A stretch of DNA of 16,220 nucleotides from JBEEJL01 sp043744215 (GTDB lineage: Bacteria; Pseudomonadota; Gammaproteobacteria; Burkholderiales; JBEEJL01): assembly GCA_043744215.1 (NCBI GenBank), contig JAYTVC010000055.1, positions 1 to 16,220 of the forward strand. The letters run 5' to 3'. How positions within the stretch are numbered: position 1 is the stretch's first letter; each line of letters starts with the position of its first letter. The notes under the pieces were generated by a model, which saw only the letters and a list, made by a program, of their open reading frames with translations, searched no databases and was not told where the DNA came from. Both the position numbers and the translations under genes were made by a program. Positions 8,567-15,793 of the stretch are shown piece by piece.

Positions 8567-9457
8567 GTGAAAACCCACACTCTCGAAGACTTTGTCGGTA
8601 ATACGCCCTTGGTGCGCCTGAAGCGTATTCCCGGCCAAACTACCAATATCATTCTGGCCAAGCTTGAAGGCAATAATCCGGCGGGTTCGGTGAAAGACCG
8701 CCCCGCATTGTCGATGATCACGCGCGCGGAAAAACGCGGCGACATCAAGCCTGGCGATACCTTAATTGAAGCGACCAGCGGCAATACCGGTATTGCATTG
8801 GCGATGGCGGCCGCCATGGGCGGCTACAAAATGATGTTGGTGATGCCCGAACATCTCTCCATCGAACGGCGCCAAAGCATGGCAGCTTTTGGTGCCGAAA
8901 TAGTCCTCACGCCCAAGGCCGGCGGTATGGAAACGGCGCGTGACATAGCCGAGAAAATGCGTGACGAAGGCCGTGGCACCATACTCGATCAGTTTGCCAA
9001 CCCCGATAATCCGCTGGCGCATTACGAGGGCACTGGCCCGGAAATCTGGCGCGATACCGAGGGCAAAGTGACGCACTTTATTGCGACTATGGGTACAACC
9101 GGCACTATCATGGGAGTGGGGCGATTTCTGAAAGAAAAAAACCCGAATATACAAATTATCGGCGTTCAACCGACTGAAGGTTCACAAGTGCCCGGCATCC
9201 GCAAATGGCCAGAAGCCTACTTGCCTAAAATTTTTAACCGTAAAGGTGTGGATCGTATTCTGGAAGTGTCCCAGGCCGATGCGGAAGAATATATGCGTCG
9301 ACTGGCAAAGGAAGAAGGCATTTTCGCCGGCGTGTCGTCGGGCGGCGGCTTGTGGGCTGCCCTGGAAATTTCTAAGGAAGTACGCAATGCGGTTATCGTG
9401 CATATTGTGTGCGATCGCGGCGATCGTTATTTATCTACCGGAGTTTTCCCCGCCTGA
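8567..9457 (+). CDS. cysM: Cysteine synthase B (O-acetylserine sulfhydrylase, CysM type)
   Basis: CysM is a cytoplasmic PLP enzyme making cysteine from O-acetylserine and sulfide, or S-sulfocysteine from thiosulfate. The 296-residue protein shows the PLP lysine K43 in NNPAGSVKDRP. It also has the substrate loop EATSGNTGIALA, the phosphate-binding GTTGTIMGVGRF and the C-terminal CDRGDRYLSTGVF. The CysM rather than CysK type is supported by LEGNNPAGSVKDR, by the PTEGSQVPGIRKWPEAYLP segment and by the short C terminus. The start is GTG at 8567, with AGGA at 8558-8561, 5 bases upstream. The nearby ATG at 8553 runs into a stop after five codons in another frame. An intrinsic terminator precedes it, so it should have its own promoter in 8484-8566, where no confident -35/-10 pair was found. 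No sulfur gene adjoins it. Confidence 0.96.
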   Translation: MKTHTLEDFVGNTPLVRLKRIPGQTTNIILAKLEGNNPAGSVKDRPALSMITRAEKRGDIKPGDTLIEATSGNTGIALAMAAAMGGYKMMLVMPEHLSIERRQSMAAFGAEIVLTPKAGGMETARDIAEKMRDEGRGTILDQFANPDNPLAHYEGTGPEIWRDTEGKVTHFIATMGTTGTIMGVGRFLKEKNPNIQIIGVQPTEGSQVPGIRKWPEAYLPKIFNRKGVDRILEVSQADAEEYMRRLAKEEGIFAGVSSGGGLWAALEISKEVRNAVIVHIVCDRGDRYLSTGVFPA

Positions 9458-9525
9458 GCCTTGCTGCAACGCTACCCGTCTGTGATCCTTTTTTTGCAAA
9501 TGTAAACTTCCATGCGCCAAGTGTG

Positions 9526-9541
9526 CCGCAGTTCACTGCGG
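9526..9541. other. Short perfect palindrome between cysM and the c-di-GMP gene
   Basis: CCGCAGT (9526-9532) and ACTGCGG (9535-9541) are inverted repeats around TC. No T run follows, so it is not a clear terminator. It could be an operator-type site or a short hairpin. The rest of the 9458-9621 gap holds a T run at 9489-9495 and no recognised gene or confident promoter. Confidence 0.35.
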
Positions 9542-9621
9542 TGACGGCCGAAATTTTCCATAATCCCTACCATCGGAATACCAAGTGCGCACCGAAGGCG
9601 CCGCATTCCTTAGGGGGATAT

Positions 9622-9729
9622 ATGCAAGACAACAACAACAAGACTATGCACAACCTGGCCCAAGATTTCGCCGATAAGCATGCCCATCACCATTCAGCAT
9701 TTTTCATTTGCGTGGAGCTTGCATCATGA
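9622..9729 (+). CDS. Possible 35-residue His-rich small ORF upstream of and overlapping the GGDEF-EAL gene
   Basis: ATG 9622 is preceded by a purine-rich AGGGGG (9612-9617) with a 4-base spacer, a reasonable ribosome site. The frame encodes 35 residues starting MQDNNNKTMHNLAQDF and containing DKHAHHHS. It ends at a TGA (9727-9729) that overlaps the ATG (9726) of the diguanylate cyclase/phosphodiesterase gene as ATGA. Stop/start overlap plus a ribosome site is the usual sign of translational coupling, so this may be a leader peptide or tiny regulator. No homologue is recognised. The same frame is open further upstream without a better start. It could be chance, since only 35 codons are involved. 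Confidence 0.4.
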   Translation: MQDNNNKTMHNLAQDFADKHAHHHSAFFICVELAS

Positions 9730-11588
9730 ACGCCCCTGTGACCATTCCACACAAAGATCTCATCGAACAGTTGCGCAACACGCGCATGCAAGGTGCTGAG
9801 AATCAGCCAGCGAAACTCGAATGGGAATCCCTGTTGCAAAAAATCGGTCATGCGCTCGCCGGTGCCGAGCAGGCCAATGAACAACTGCTGCTGGCTTTGG
9901 AGGCATCCGAACTGGCCCTTTACGATGTCGATGTGCCCAACGACAGGATTTACCTCAACGAGCGCTGGTCTGTAATGCTCGGCATGGAGGCCAAGCCGAC
10001 GTATACCAACTTCGTCGCGCTCATGGAGCTGGTTCATCCGGACGACCTGAATGAAGTTCGCAATGTTTTTAATGATGTGCTCTCCGGCCGTACGCCATCC
10101 TACAAAGTTGAGCATCGCGTGCGCACTGCCAATGGCGAATGGCGATGGATATTGAGCAGCGGCAAGGCCGTTAAGCGCGACGGGCAGGGCCTGGTTGAGC
10201 GCATCGCCGGTACCAATATGGACATACACGAACGTAAGCTGACTGAGTTGCGCGTAGAGTATTTGGCCCATCATGACGAACTGACCAGCCTGCCCAATCG
10301 AATCAGTTTTCACCACTCCCTCGAACACGCCATTCGCCAGGCCAAGCGCAAGCGTGCCCAACTGGCCGTGATGTTTATCGACCTGGATCGTTTTAAAAAT
10401 ATTAATGACAGCCTTGGCCATGAATACGGCGACCTATTGCTGCAAGAAGTATCTACGCGCCTGCAAACGGCTTTGCGCGATAGCGATATCGTGGCGCGCT
10501 TGGGCGGCGACGAATTTGTTGTCTTGCTCGAAGGCTGGCAAGCGGAAGAAGACCTGATTTCAGTAGGAAACAAGATTTTGCAGTCCGTGTGCAAACCTTA
10601 TACTTTCGATGGGCAAGAATACGACATCACCGCCAGCGTCGGTGTCAGCACGTTTCCCCATCACGGCCTCGATGCGCAAACCTTATTGCGTCATGCCGAT
10701 GTGGCGATGTATCGCGCCAAAGAGCTGGGGAAAAATAATTTTCAATTTTATACGGCGCAGATGGATTTCAATTCTGTCGATCGCCTGCGTTTGGAATCGG
10801 CTTTGCGTCGCGCCATCAACCGCGATGAATTTCGTTTGCATTACCAGCCGGTAGTCAATCTCGCCACCGGTTACATGGTCGGCATGGAAGCACTGGTGCG
10901 CTGGCAGCATCCACAGCGTGGACTGGTTGCGCCGCTTGAATTCATTCCCATCGCAGAAGAAACAGGCCTCATCGTGCCAATCGGCGAATGGGTGTTACGT
11001 GCCGCGTGCGAACAGAACCGCAAATGGCAGCAGCAGGGTTACGGCCCCCTGCGTGTGTCGGTGAATTTGTCGCCGCGCCAGTTCCAGGCCAATCTGGTTG
11101 GCGTGGTGAAACGTGTGCTGGAAGAAACCGGCCTACCCGCCCAATTACTCGAATTGGAAATCACCGAAAGCATGGTGATGCAAAATCCCGATCAGGCCGT
11201 GCGCCTGCTCAACGAATTGCATGACATGGGCATCGCGCTGTCGATTGACGATTTCGGCACCGGCTATTCATCGCTTGCCTACCTCAAGCGATTCCCCATC
11301 GACAGTTTGAAAATCGACCGCAGCTTCATCACCGAGTTGCCGGTGGATACCGACAACGCCGCCATTATCCGCGCCATTATCCAAATGGCCCACGGCCTGG
11401 AAATTCACGTCGTAGGCGAAGGTGTCGAAACGGCCGAGCAAGCAGGTTTTCTCAGCGACCAGTTGTGCGATCGCGTGCAGGGCTTTCATTACAGTAAACC
11501 GTTGCCCCACGCAGAGTTTGAGCTACTCATCAATCAATTCCCTTTGCAGCCCGCGATGGCGTTAACCTATCTGGCAAGCGTAAACTAG
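9726..11588 (+). CDS. PAS-GGDEF-EAL cyclic di-GMP signalling protein
   Basis: The 620-residue protein can in principle both make and degrade c-di-GMP. A helical N terminus (about 1-55) precedes a PAS domain with PAC end (about 55-172; VHPDDL, GEWRWILSSGKAV, GTNMDIHERK). The GGDEF domain (about 178-340) has HHDELTSLPNR, FIDLDRFKNIND and an intact active site G260-G-D-E-F264. An RxxD inhibitory I-site (R251-D-S-D254) sits exactly five residues before it. The EAL domain (about 355-605) has E388-A-L, NLSPRQF, ELEITES, SIDDFGTGYSS, LKIDRSF and VGEGVET, all the metal and base residues one can check by eye. No signal peptide or membrane helix is evident, so it is probably cytoplasmic and senses through PAS. 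ATG 9726 has GGAG 8 bases upstream; a TTG at 9708 is a less likely start. The preceding small ORF overlaps the start. Net direction of activity cannot be read from sequence. Confidence 0.94.
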   Translation: MNAPVTIPHKDLIEQLRNTRMQGAENQPAKLEWESLLQKIGHALAGAEQANEQLLLALEASELALYDVDVPNDRIYLNERWSVMLGMEAKPTYTNFVALMELVHPDDLNEVRNVFNDVLSGRTPSYKVEHRVRTANGEWRWILSSGKAVKRDGQGLVERIAGTNMDIHERKLTELRVEYLAHHDELTSLPNRISFHHSLEHAIRQAKRKRAQLAVMFIDLDRFKNINDSLGHEYGDLLLQEVSTRLQTALRDSDIVARLGGDEFVVLLEGWQAEEDLISVGNKILQSVCKPYTFDGQEYDITASVGVSTFPHHGLDAQTLLRHADVAMYRAKELGKNNFQFYTAQMDFNSVDRLRLESALRRAINRDEFRLHYQPVVNLATGYMVGMEALVRWQHPQRGLVAPLEFIPIAEETGLIVPIGEWVLRAACEQNRKWQQQGYGPLRVSVNLSPRQFQANLVGVVKRVLEETGLPAQLLELEITESMVMQNPDQAVRLLNELHDMGIALSIDDFGTGYSSLAYLKRFPIDSLKIDRSFITELPVDTDNAAIIRAIIQMAHGLEIHVVGEGVETAEQAGFLSDQLCDRVQGFHYSKPLPHAEFELLINQFPLQPAMALTYLASVN

Positions 11589-11636
11589 AGCCTCACCCTT
11601 CACGCGGGCCGCGTCTGTGGCCTGTTACGCATTGCA

Positions 11637-13652
11637 ATGTATCTATTTGATTATATTCAATATTTTAACGTTCGCCGAAACGGCATGGCACTCGTTGCCA
11701 TGCTGGTCAGCGCGCCTGCGTTGGCCATCAGCGATATTTCCATCAGCGCCGATACCATCCGTGGTGAGGGCTTCACGCTCAAAAATTCTTCATTGCATAT
11801 CAAGCAACCGCTTAACGGCGAGATTCAGTTGCGCATAGGTGAAGCAGACTTCGCTTCGCGCAAAATAAAATCCCTGGGCTTCGATTGCACGCAATTACAA
11901 GTGAGCAACGGCGTGTTCGATTGTGCCGCGGGCAAAATTGCTTTCGCCAGCGAAACATCTCCTATCGCTTTGCGTATCGATAGCCAAAATAAAAAAATCG
12001 ATTTCAAACTGCAACCCAATGCGGAAGAAAGCGCGAGCGGCACGGCGGACTTCGCCGCCAATGATTGGTCCGTGCGACTCAACATCGTGAATGCCGAGGT
12101 AGCGCGCATCGCCGATCTGCTACCCGCGGCCGCGCCGAGGCCGACCAAGGGCGTTTTAAGCGGCACACTGAACATCATCGGCAATGCGACCGGCATGTGC
12201 GTTGAACCCGATGTCGTTATCAGCAATTTATATTTTTCAGATAAAGAGGGTCTGCGTGCGGGCGAAAAATTGGTGGCAGCCCTCAAAGGTTCGGCCAGCA
12301 AACAAGGCGACGCCTGGCGTTTCCAAGGCGAGTTGGATTACCGCAGCGGTGAAGCGCTGTGGACGCCGCTCTATTTTGAAAAAGGTGGTCATACACTAAA
12401 AGTTGCGGGGAGCGCGGATGACAAAATGTTCCGCATCGAAACTTCCACGCTGCGGCTGGCCGACGTTGGCAGCGCTGACATAGGTTTGAATTGGGATGCG
12501 GCTGCCGACAAGCTGACGGAAATGCGTTTGCGTGGCAAAGACCTCGATCTGGAATATTTGTACAAAATTATTTTGAAACCCTATCTGGCTAAAACTGCTT
12601 TTGATGCAATCAACGCCAAAGGCCGCGGCGATATCGAATGGCACTTTGCTGGCGGAGAGACAAAAGTTTTTGATCTGGCGCTTCATCAGGCCGATATCGA
12701 AGACGTCAATAATCGATTCAGCTTAAGCGGGCTCAACCTCAACATTCCCTGGGCCCTCACCGAGAAACGCGAGGCACGCATTCAGTTTTCCGGCGCAAAG
12801 CTGCTCAACATACCGCTTGGCAAAGTGGATACACCTGTCGCCATGAACGGCTACGATTTCAGTATGCCGCGTTTGATTTTGCCTATTTTCGACGGGAAGC
12901 TGGAAATCAAAAATTTTGTCGCATCCGAAAAAAATGGTGACTGGTCGTGGAAATTTTCCGGCGCGTTGTCACCGCTGTCGATGACCAATCTCACTAAAAC
13001 CTTGAAACTGCCGCAATTCAGCGGCAACCTGTCGGGTGAAATTCCCGAAGTGGAATACGCCAACCACGATGTCAAAATGAGCGGTGCATTGGTAATGCAA
13101 TTGTTCGACGGCTTTGCCGTCATTAAAGATGTGGCGTTATACCAGCCTCTCGGAAACGCGCCGCGCATGACCGCAGACGTCGATGCCCACAATCTCGACC
13201 TCTCGCTCATGACCACGGCATTTTCTTTCGGCAAAATGCAAGGGCTCGTCGATGTGCGCGTCGCCGACATGGAACTGGTGAAATGGAAGCCGGTGAAAAT
13301 GGAGGCCAGCGTCATGAGCAGCCCCGGCGATTATCCGAAAAAAATCAGCCAGCAGGCGGTGCAGAATATTTCCGCCCTCGGCGGCGCAGGCGCGGCAGCG
13401 GCCATCCAGCGCAGCTTTTTAGGTTTCTTTGAGCAATTTGGTTACAACAAAATTGGCCTCACCTGCAAGTTACGCAACAATATTTGCGAAATGAATGGCG
13501 TCGAGAGTACACCGCAAGGCTATGTGATCGTTAAAGGGGGAGGCATTCCCGCCATTACCGTCATGGGCTACAATCGTACCGTGGGTTGGCAGGAATTGCT
13601 GGATCGCGTATCACGCATCACGCAGGAAAACGCCAAGCCGATTGTTCAGTAA
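11637..13652 (+). CDS. ydbH: YdbH-family inter-membrane lipid transport protein
   Basis: YdbH is an AsmA-like protein that, with TamB and YhdP, moves phospholipid between the inner and outer membranes in E. coli; it works with lipoprotein YnbE and periplasmic YdbL. The 671-residue product is shorter than E. coli YdbH (about 879). After a hydrophobic N terminus it is almost wholly alternating beta-strand, as expected of a groove protein. The C terminus GGIPAITVMGYNRTVGWQELLDRV resembles the NR-x-V-x-W ending of the family. The N terminus MYLFDYIQYFNVRRNGMALVAMLVSAPALAIS has a short hydrophobic stretch ending APALA, which looks more like a cleavable signal than a long anchor. ATG 11685 is an alternative start but would drop the preceding Arg pair. 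No good SD is visible. The next two genes complete the trio. Family assignment rests on context and the C terminus, so it is good but not certain. Confidence 0.82.
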   Translation: MYLFDYIQYFNVRRNGMALVAMLVSAPALAISDISISADTIRGEGFTLKNSSLHIKQPLNGEIQLRIGEADFASRKIKSLGFDCTQLQVSNGVFDCAAGKIAFASETSPIALRIDSQNKKIDFKLQPNAEESASGTADFAANDWSVRLNIVNAEVARIADLLPAAAPRPTKGVLSGTLNIIGNATGMCVEPDVVISNLYFSDKEGLRAGEKLVAALKGSASKQGDAWRFQGELDYRSGEALWTPLYFEKGGHTLKVAGSADDKMFRIETSTLRLADVGSADIGLNWDAAADKLTEMRLRGKDLDLEYLYKIILKPYLAKTAFDAINAKGRGDIEWHFAGGETKVFDLALHQADIEDVNNRFSLSGLNLNIPWALTEKREARIQFSGAKLLNIPLGKVDTPVAMNGYDFSMPRLILPIFDGKLEIKNFVASEKNGDWSWKFSGALSPLSMTNLTKTLKLPQFSGNLSGEIPEVEYANHDVKMSGALVMQLFDGFAVIKDVALYQPLGNAPRMTADVDAHNLDLSLMTTAFSFGKMQGLVDVRVADMELVKWKPVKMEASVMSSPGDYPKKISQQAVQNISALGGAGAAAAIQRSFLGFFEQFGYNKIGLTCKLRNNICEMNGVESTPQGYVIVKGGGIPAITVMGYNRTVGWQELLDRVSRITQENAKPIVQ

Positions 13653-13693
13653 CCCTTGCCTAAAACCAGAGGCAAAAAACAAAAGGAGTTTTC

Positions 13694-13882
13694 ATGCAAA
13701 CACGTTTAAAGACTTTTAGCTGTGCCACGGCGCTGCTGTTCGGTTTGGCAGCTTGCGTCACCATTAACATTTATTTTCCCGCTGCCGCGGCTGAAAAAGC
13801 GGCAGATAAAATCATCGACGAAGTGTGGCAACTCAAGCAAGGCGAAAAAAAGCCTGATGCGCCCGCTGCGCAACCGAAATAA
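13694..13882 (+). CDS. Small lipoprotein in the YnbE position of the ydbH cluster
   Basis: The 62-residue product has a lipoprotein signal (MQTRLKTFSCATALLFGLAAC) with lipobox LAAC and lipidated C21. The mature part begins CVTINIYFPAAAAEKAADKIIDEVW, a predicted short beta-strand followed by a helix, and ends in a charged Pro/Ala tail. Valine and threonine after the Cys, rather than Asp, predict outer-membrane sorting. An SD AAGGAG lies about 6 bases before ATG. It sits 41 bases after ydbH and 27 before ydbL, where E. coli has ynbE. YnbE is also about 60 residues and lipidated, but its APKEPITINMNVKIEHEI-type core is not present; only a TIN-type strand is shared. It may be a divergent functional equivalent. 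Function is inferred from position. Confidence 0.8.
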   Translation: MQTRLKTFSCATALLFGLAACVTINIYFPAAAAEKAADKIIDEVWQLKQGEKKPDAPAAQPK

Positions 13883-13909
13883 TCATCAAAAATATTTCAG
13901 GAGTTATTC

Positions 13910-14335
13910 ATGAATGCATTGATAAAATTTTTTGTTTCCCTGGCAGCCCTTTTTTTCATCAGTGGCACCGCCTTTGCGCAGCAAGCCGACCTCGAAGTCA
14001 ACACACCAGCTATCGCCGCGCTCAAAGGCGCGATGCAAGCGCGCCACAACAACCTCGCCGCGCACTATACCAGCGGTGCAGTCGGCCTCACCAAAGACGG
14101 CATGATCGCCCTGCGTGAAGCCTCTGCCGTTTCGTTGGCGCAACGCGCAGGCGTTGCCGCCGCAGTAGCCGACGAAAACAAAGACCGTGCCGCCCTCTAT
14201 AAAGAAATTGCGAGCGCAAATAAACATCCAGAGTGGGAAGACCAGGTGCGCACTACCTTCGCCGAACGCTGGGTCTCAAAGGCGCAAGCCGGTTGGTATT
14301 TCCAAAATGCCGGCGGTGCGTGGGCTAAAAAATAA
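13910..14335 (+). CDS. ydbL: YdbL-family periplasmic protein (DUF1318)
   Basis: YdbL is a periplasmic helper of the YdbH–YnbE bridge, thought to act as a chaperone for YnbE assembly. The 141-residue product has a Sec signal peptide (MNALIKFFVSLAALFFISGTAFA, cut before QQ). The C-terminal half matches the DUF1318 pattern: ADENKDRAALYKEIASANK, then RTTFAERWVSKAQAGWYFQNAGGAWAKK. This parallels the E. coli NAERKASYQQLAKQN ... ARAKPGEYVQGINGKWLRK. It is longer than E. coli YdbL (108) because of an extra Ala-rich helical segment before the core. The SD AGGAG lies 7 bases before the start. It closes the cluster; a REP-like palindrome follows within 30 bases. Confidence 0.88.
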   Translation: MNALIKFFVSLAALFFISGTAFAQQADLEVNTPAIAALKGAMQARHNNLAAHYTSGAVGLTKDGMIALREASAVSLAQRAGVAAAVADENKDRAALYKEIASANKHPEWEDQVRTTFAERWVSKAQAGWYFQNAGGAWAKK

Positions 14336-14363
14336 TCTGGAATTTTCGCTCGTGTTAAATTAT

Positions 14364-14420
14364 CCGTTCGCCCCTTCGGCATACTCAGGGCAGGCTCTGA
14401 GCCCGTCGAAGGGTGAGCGG
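14364..14420. repeat. REP-like imperfect palindrome between ydbL and the exonuclease gene
   Basis: The left arm CCGTTCGCCCCTTCG (14364-14378) pairs with the right arm CGAAGGGTGAGCGG (14407-14420), allowing one bulge and G-T pairs. Inside lies a second stem, CTCAG (14384-14388) with CTGAG (14397-14401). The wording resembles the widespread proteobacterial repeat with CCGTTCGCCCTGAG ... GTCGAAGGG ends. Such REP elements protect mRNA 3' ends or are moved by RAYT (REP-associated tyrosine) transposases. It fills most of the 111-base gap and lacks a T run, so it is not an intrinsic terminator. Confidence 0.75.
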
Positions 14421-14446
14421 AGCAGGTCTCAACCCATACAACCAAA

Positions 14447-15244
14447 ATGAATCCCGTCGTGACCCCCACTCTCACCTTCGACATCGAAACCGTCCCCGAC
14501 GTAGCTGGCCTGCGTAAACTCAACAATCTCGGCAATGATTTAAGTGACCACGCCGTGGCCCAATACGCCTTCCAACGCCGCCGCGCACAAACCGGCGGCG
14601 ATTTTTTGCAATTACATTTGCATCGCGTCATCGCCATCTCCTGCGCGTTGCGCGCGGGTGATGAATTCAAAGTGTGGAGCCTCGGCACGGAAAAAGATTC
14701 CGAAGCCACGCTCATCCAACGTTTCTACGACGGCATCGAAAAATACACACCTCAACTCGTGTCGTGGAATGGCGGCGGTTTTGATCTGCCCGTGCTGCAT
14801 TATCGTGGCCTCATCAACGGCGTCAACGCCGCGCGCTATTGGGACATGGGCGAAGACGACAAAGACTTCAAATGGAACAACTACATCAGCCGTTACCACT
14901 CGCGCCATCTCGACCTGATGGATTTATTGGCAATGTACCAACCACGCGCCAATGCGCCGCTAGATGACCTCGCGCAACTCATGAACCTGCCCGGCAAACT
15001 CGGCATGGACGGCAGCAAAGTGTGGGACGCGTATCAAGCCGGCGAAATTTCAGCCATCAGGAATTATTGCGAAACCGACGTAGTCAACACCCACCTGGTT
15101 TTTTTACGCTTCCAGAAAATGCGCGGCGTGTTATCGGTGGCGCAGCATGAAATGGAAGTGGCGTTGGTAAGAGAAAATCTCGCCAAGCTCGCAGCGCCGC
15201 ATTGGGAAGAATTTTTGGCGAAGTGGGAAATTAGCGGAAGCTGA
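14447..15244 (+). CDS. Predicted 3'-5' exonuclease related to the PolB exonuclease domain
   Basis: This family (DNA_pol_B_exo2, COG3298) is a stand-alone DnaQ-like DEDDy nuclease related to the proofreading domain of family B polymerases; its cellular role is poorly known. The 265-residue product has Exo I TFDIETVPD (D12, E14), Exo II SWNGGGFDLPVL (N108, D113) and Exo III NYCETDVVNT with Y207-x-x-x-D211. All four acidic residues and the tyrosine are therefore in place. Length is normal for the family and there is no polymerase domain. No clear SD precedes ATG 14447; the nearest AGG is over 20 bases away, and the REP-like element lies just upstream. It stands alone between repeats without an evident operon partner. 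Confidence 0.92.
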   Translation: MNPVVTPTLTFDIETVPDVAGLRKLNNLGNDLSDHAVAQYAFQRRRAQTGGDFLQLHLHRVIAISCALRAGDEFKVWSLGTEKDSEATLIQRFYDGIEKYTPQLVSWNGGGFDLPVLHYRGLINGVNAARYWDMGEDDKDFKWNNYISRYHSRHLDLMDLLAMYQPRANAPLDDLAQLMNLPGKLGMDGSKVWDAYQAGEISAIRNYCETDVVNTHLVFLRFQKMRGVLSVAQHEMEVALVRENLAKLAAPHWEEFLAKWEISGS

Positions 15245-15282
15245 ATTTTTCAAAAAAATTAATTGAGAAATGTTTGATTCAG

Positions 15283-15511
15283 GCTCCGCTACATTTTAGA
15301 GGCCCACACTTTCCCGTAGGGTGGGCACTGCCCACCAGAAGTCTGCCTGAGCATCATTTGGCTTGTGAGCAAACAAAAAATTTTTGCCATTCAACTTTCA
15401 CTATCAAGTCAAAGGCACAATCGCCGAGCTAATTGGAACAGATCATCGCCGGACTTTGACGCCTGCAGTAAATTTTGACGGGCAATGCGGTGGGCAGTGC
15501 CCACCCTACGG
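15283..15511. mobile_element. MITE/BIME-like element, copy 1
   Basis: This is the first of two non-coding direct copies, offset by 283 bases. Its core is bounded by perfect 21-bp inverted repeats at 15316-15336 and 15489-15509 (GTAGGGTGGGCACTG... and its exact complement). Each end is itself a near palindrome (GGTGGGCA / TGCCCACC around one base), so each can fold as a REP hairpin. The conserved core (15337-15488) encodes no plausible protein and includes a palindromic A/T tract at 15374-15386. Similarity to copy 2 also covers about 33 bases left of the first inverted repeat. No target-site duplication is evident. Non-autonomous movement by a RAYT or other transposase is inferred. Outside this unit, 15245-15282 and 15512-15565 are AT-rich with nothing recognised. 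Confidence 0.8.
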
Positions 15512-15565
15512 ATACTGATGTTCCCCAATTTTCATTTAATTCACCGCGTGCGATTTATTATTGAA

Positions 15566-15793
15566 GCCCCGCTAAATTTCAGATGCCAACACTTTTCTGT
15601 AGGGTGGGCACTGCCCACCAGAAGTCTGCGCGGGTATCATTTGGCTTGTGAGCAAACAAAATTTTTTTGCCATTCAACTTTTACTATCAAGTCAAAGACA
15701 CAGTCGCCGATACTAATTGGATAGCTCATCGCCGGAGTTTGGCGTTGGCTGTAAATTTGACCAGCAATGCGGTGGGCAGTGCCCACCCTACGG
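15566..15793. mobile_element. MITE/BIME-like element, copy 2
   Basis: This is the second copy, with terminal inverted repeats at 15599-15619 and 15771-15791 identical to those of copy 1. The cores are roughly 85% alike by eye, with two or three single-base indels, so the copies are not a fresh duplication, yet the 21-bp ends have not changed. The A/T tract differs in composition (four A then seven T here, six A then five T in copy 1) but keeps the same total length. The right end abuts the surviving part of an MFS gene. An ATG at 15667 inside this copy opens a frame that runs through the right inverted repeat into the transporter remnant. Confidence 0.8.

Noticed and set aside
11602..11614. 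GC-rich palindrome ACGCGGGCCGCGT after the GGDEF-EAL stop as a terminator.
   Set aside because: It is short, has a loop of at most three bases and no T run follows.
15485..15724. Plus-strand open frame of 79 codons across the two repeat elements.
   Set aside because: It runs through an inverted repeat and the repeat core, has no SD and no recognisable domain, so it is probably chance.
15316..15791. Possible CRISPR-like array because of repeated GGTGGGCA/TGCCCACC units.
   Set aside because: The units come in inverted pairs with a conserved 150-base core between them, not regular short direct repeats with unique spacers, and no cas gene is present.
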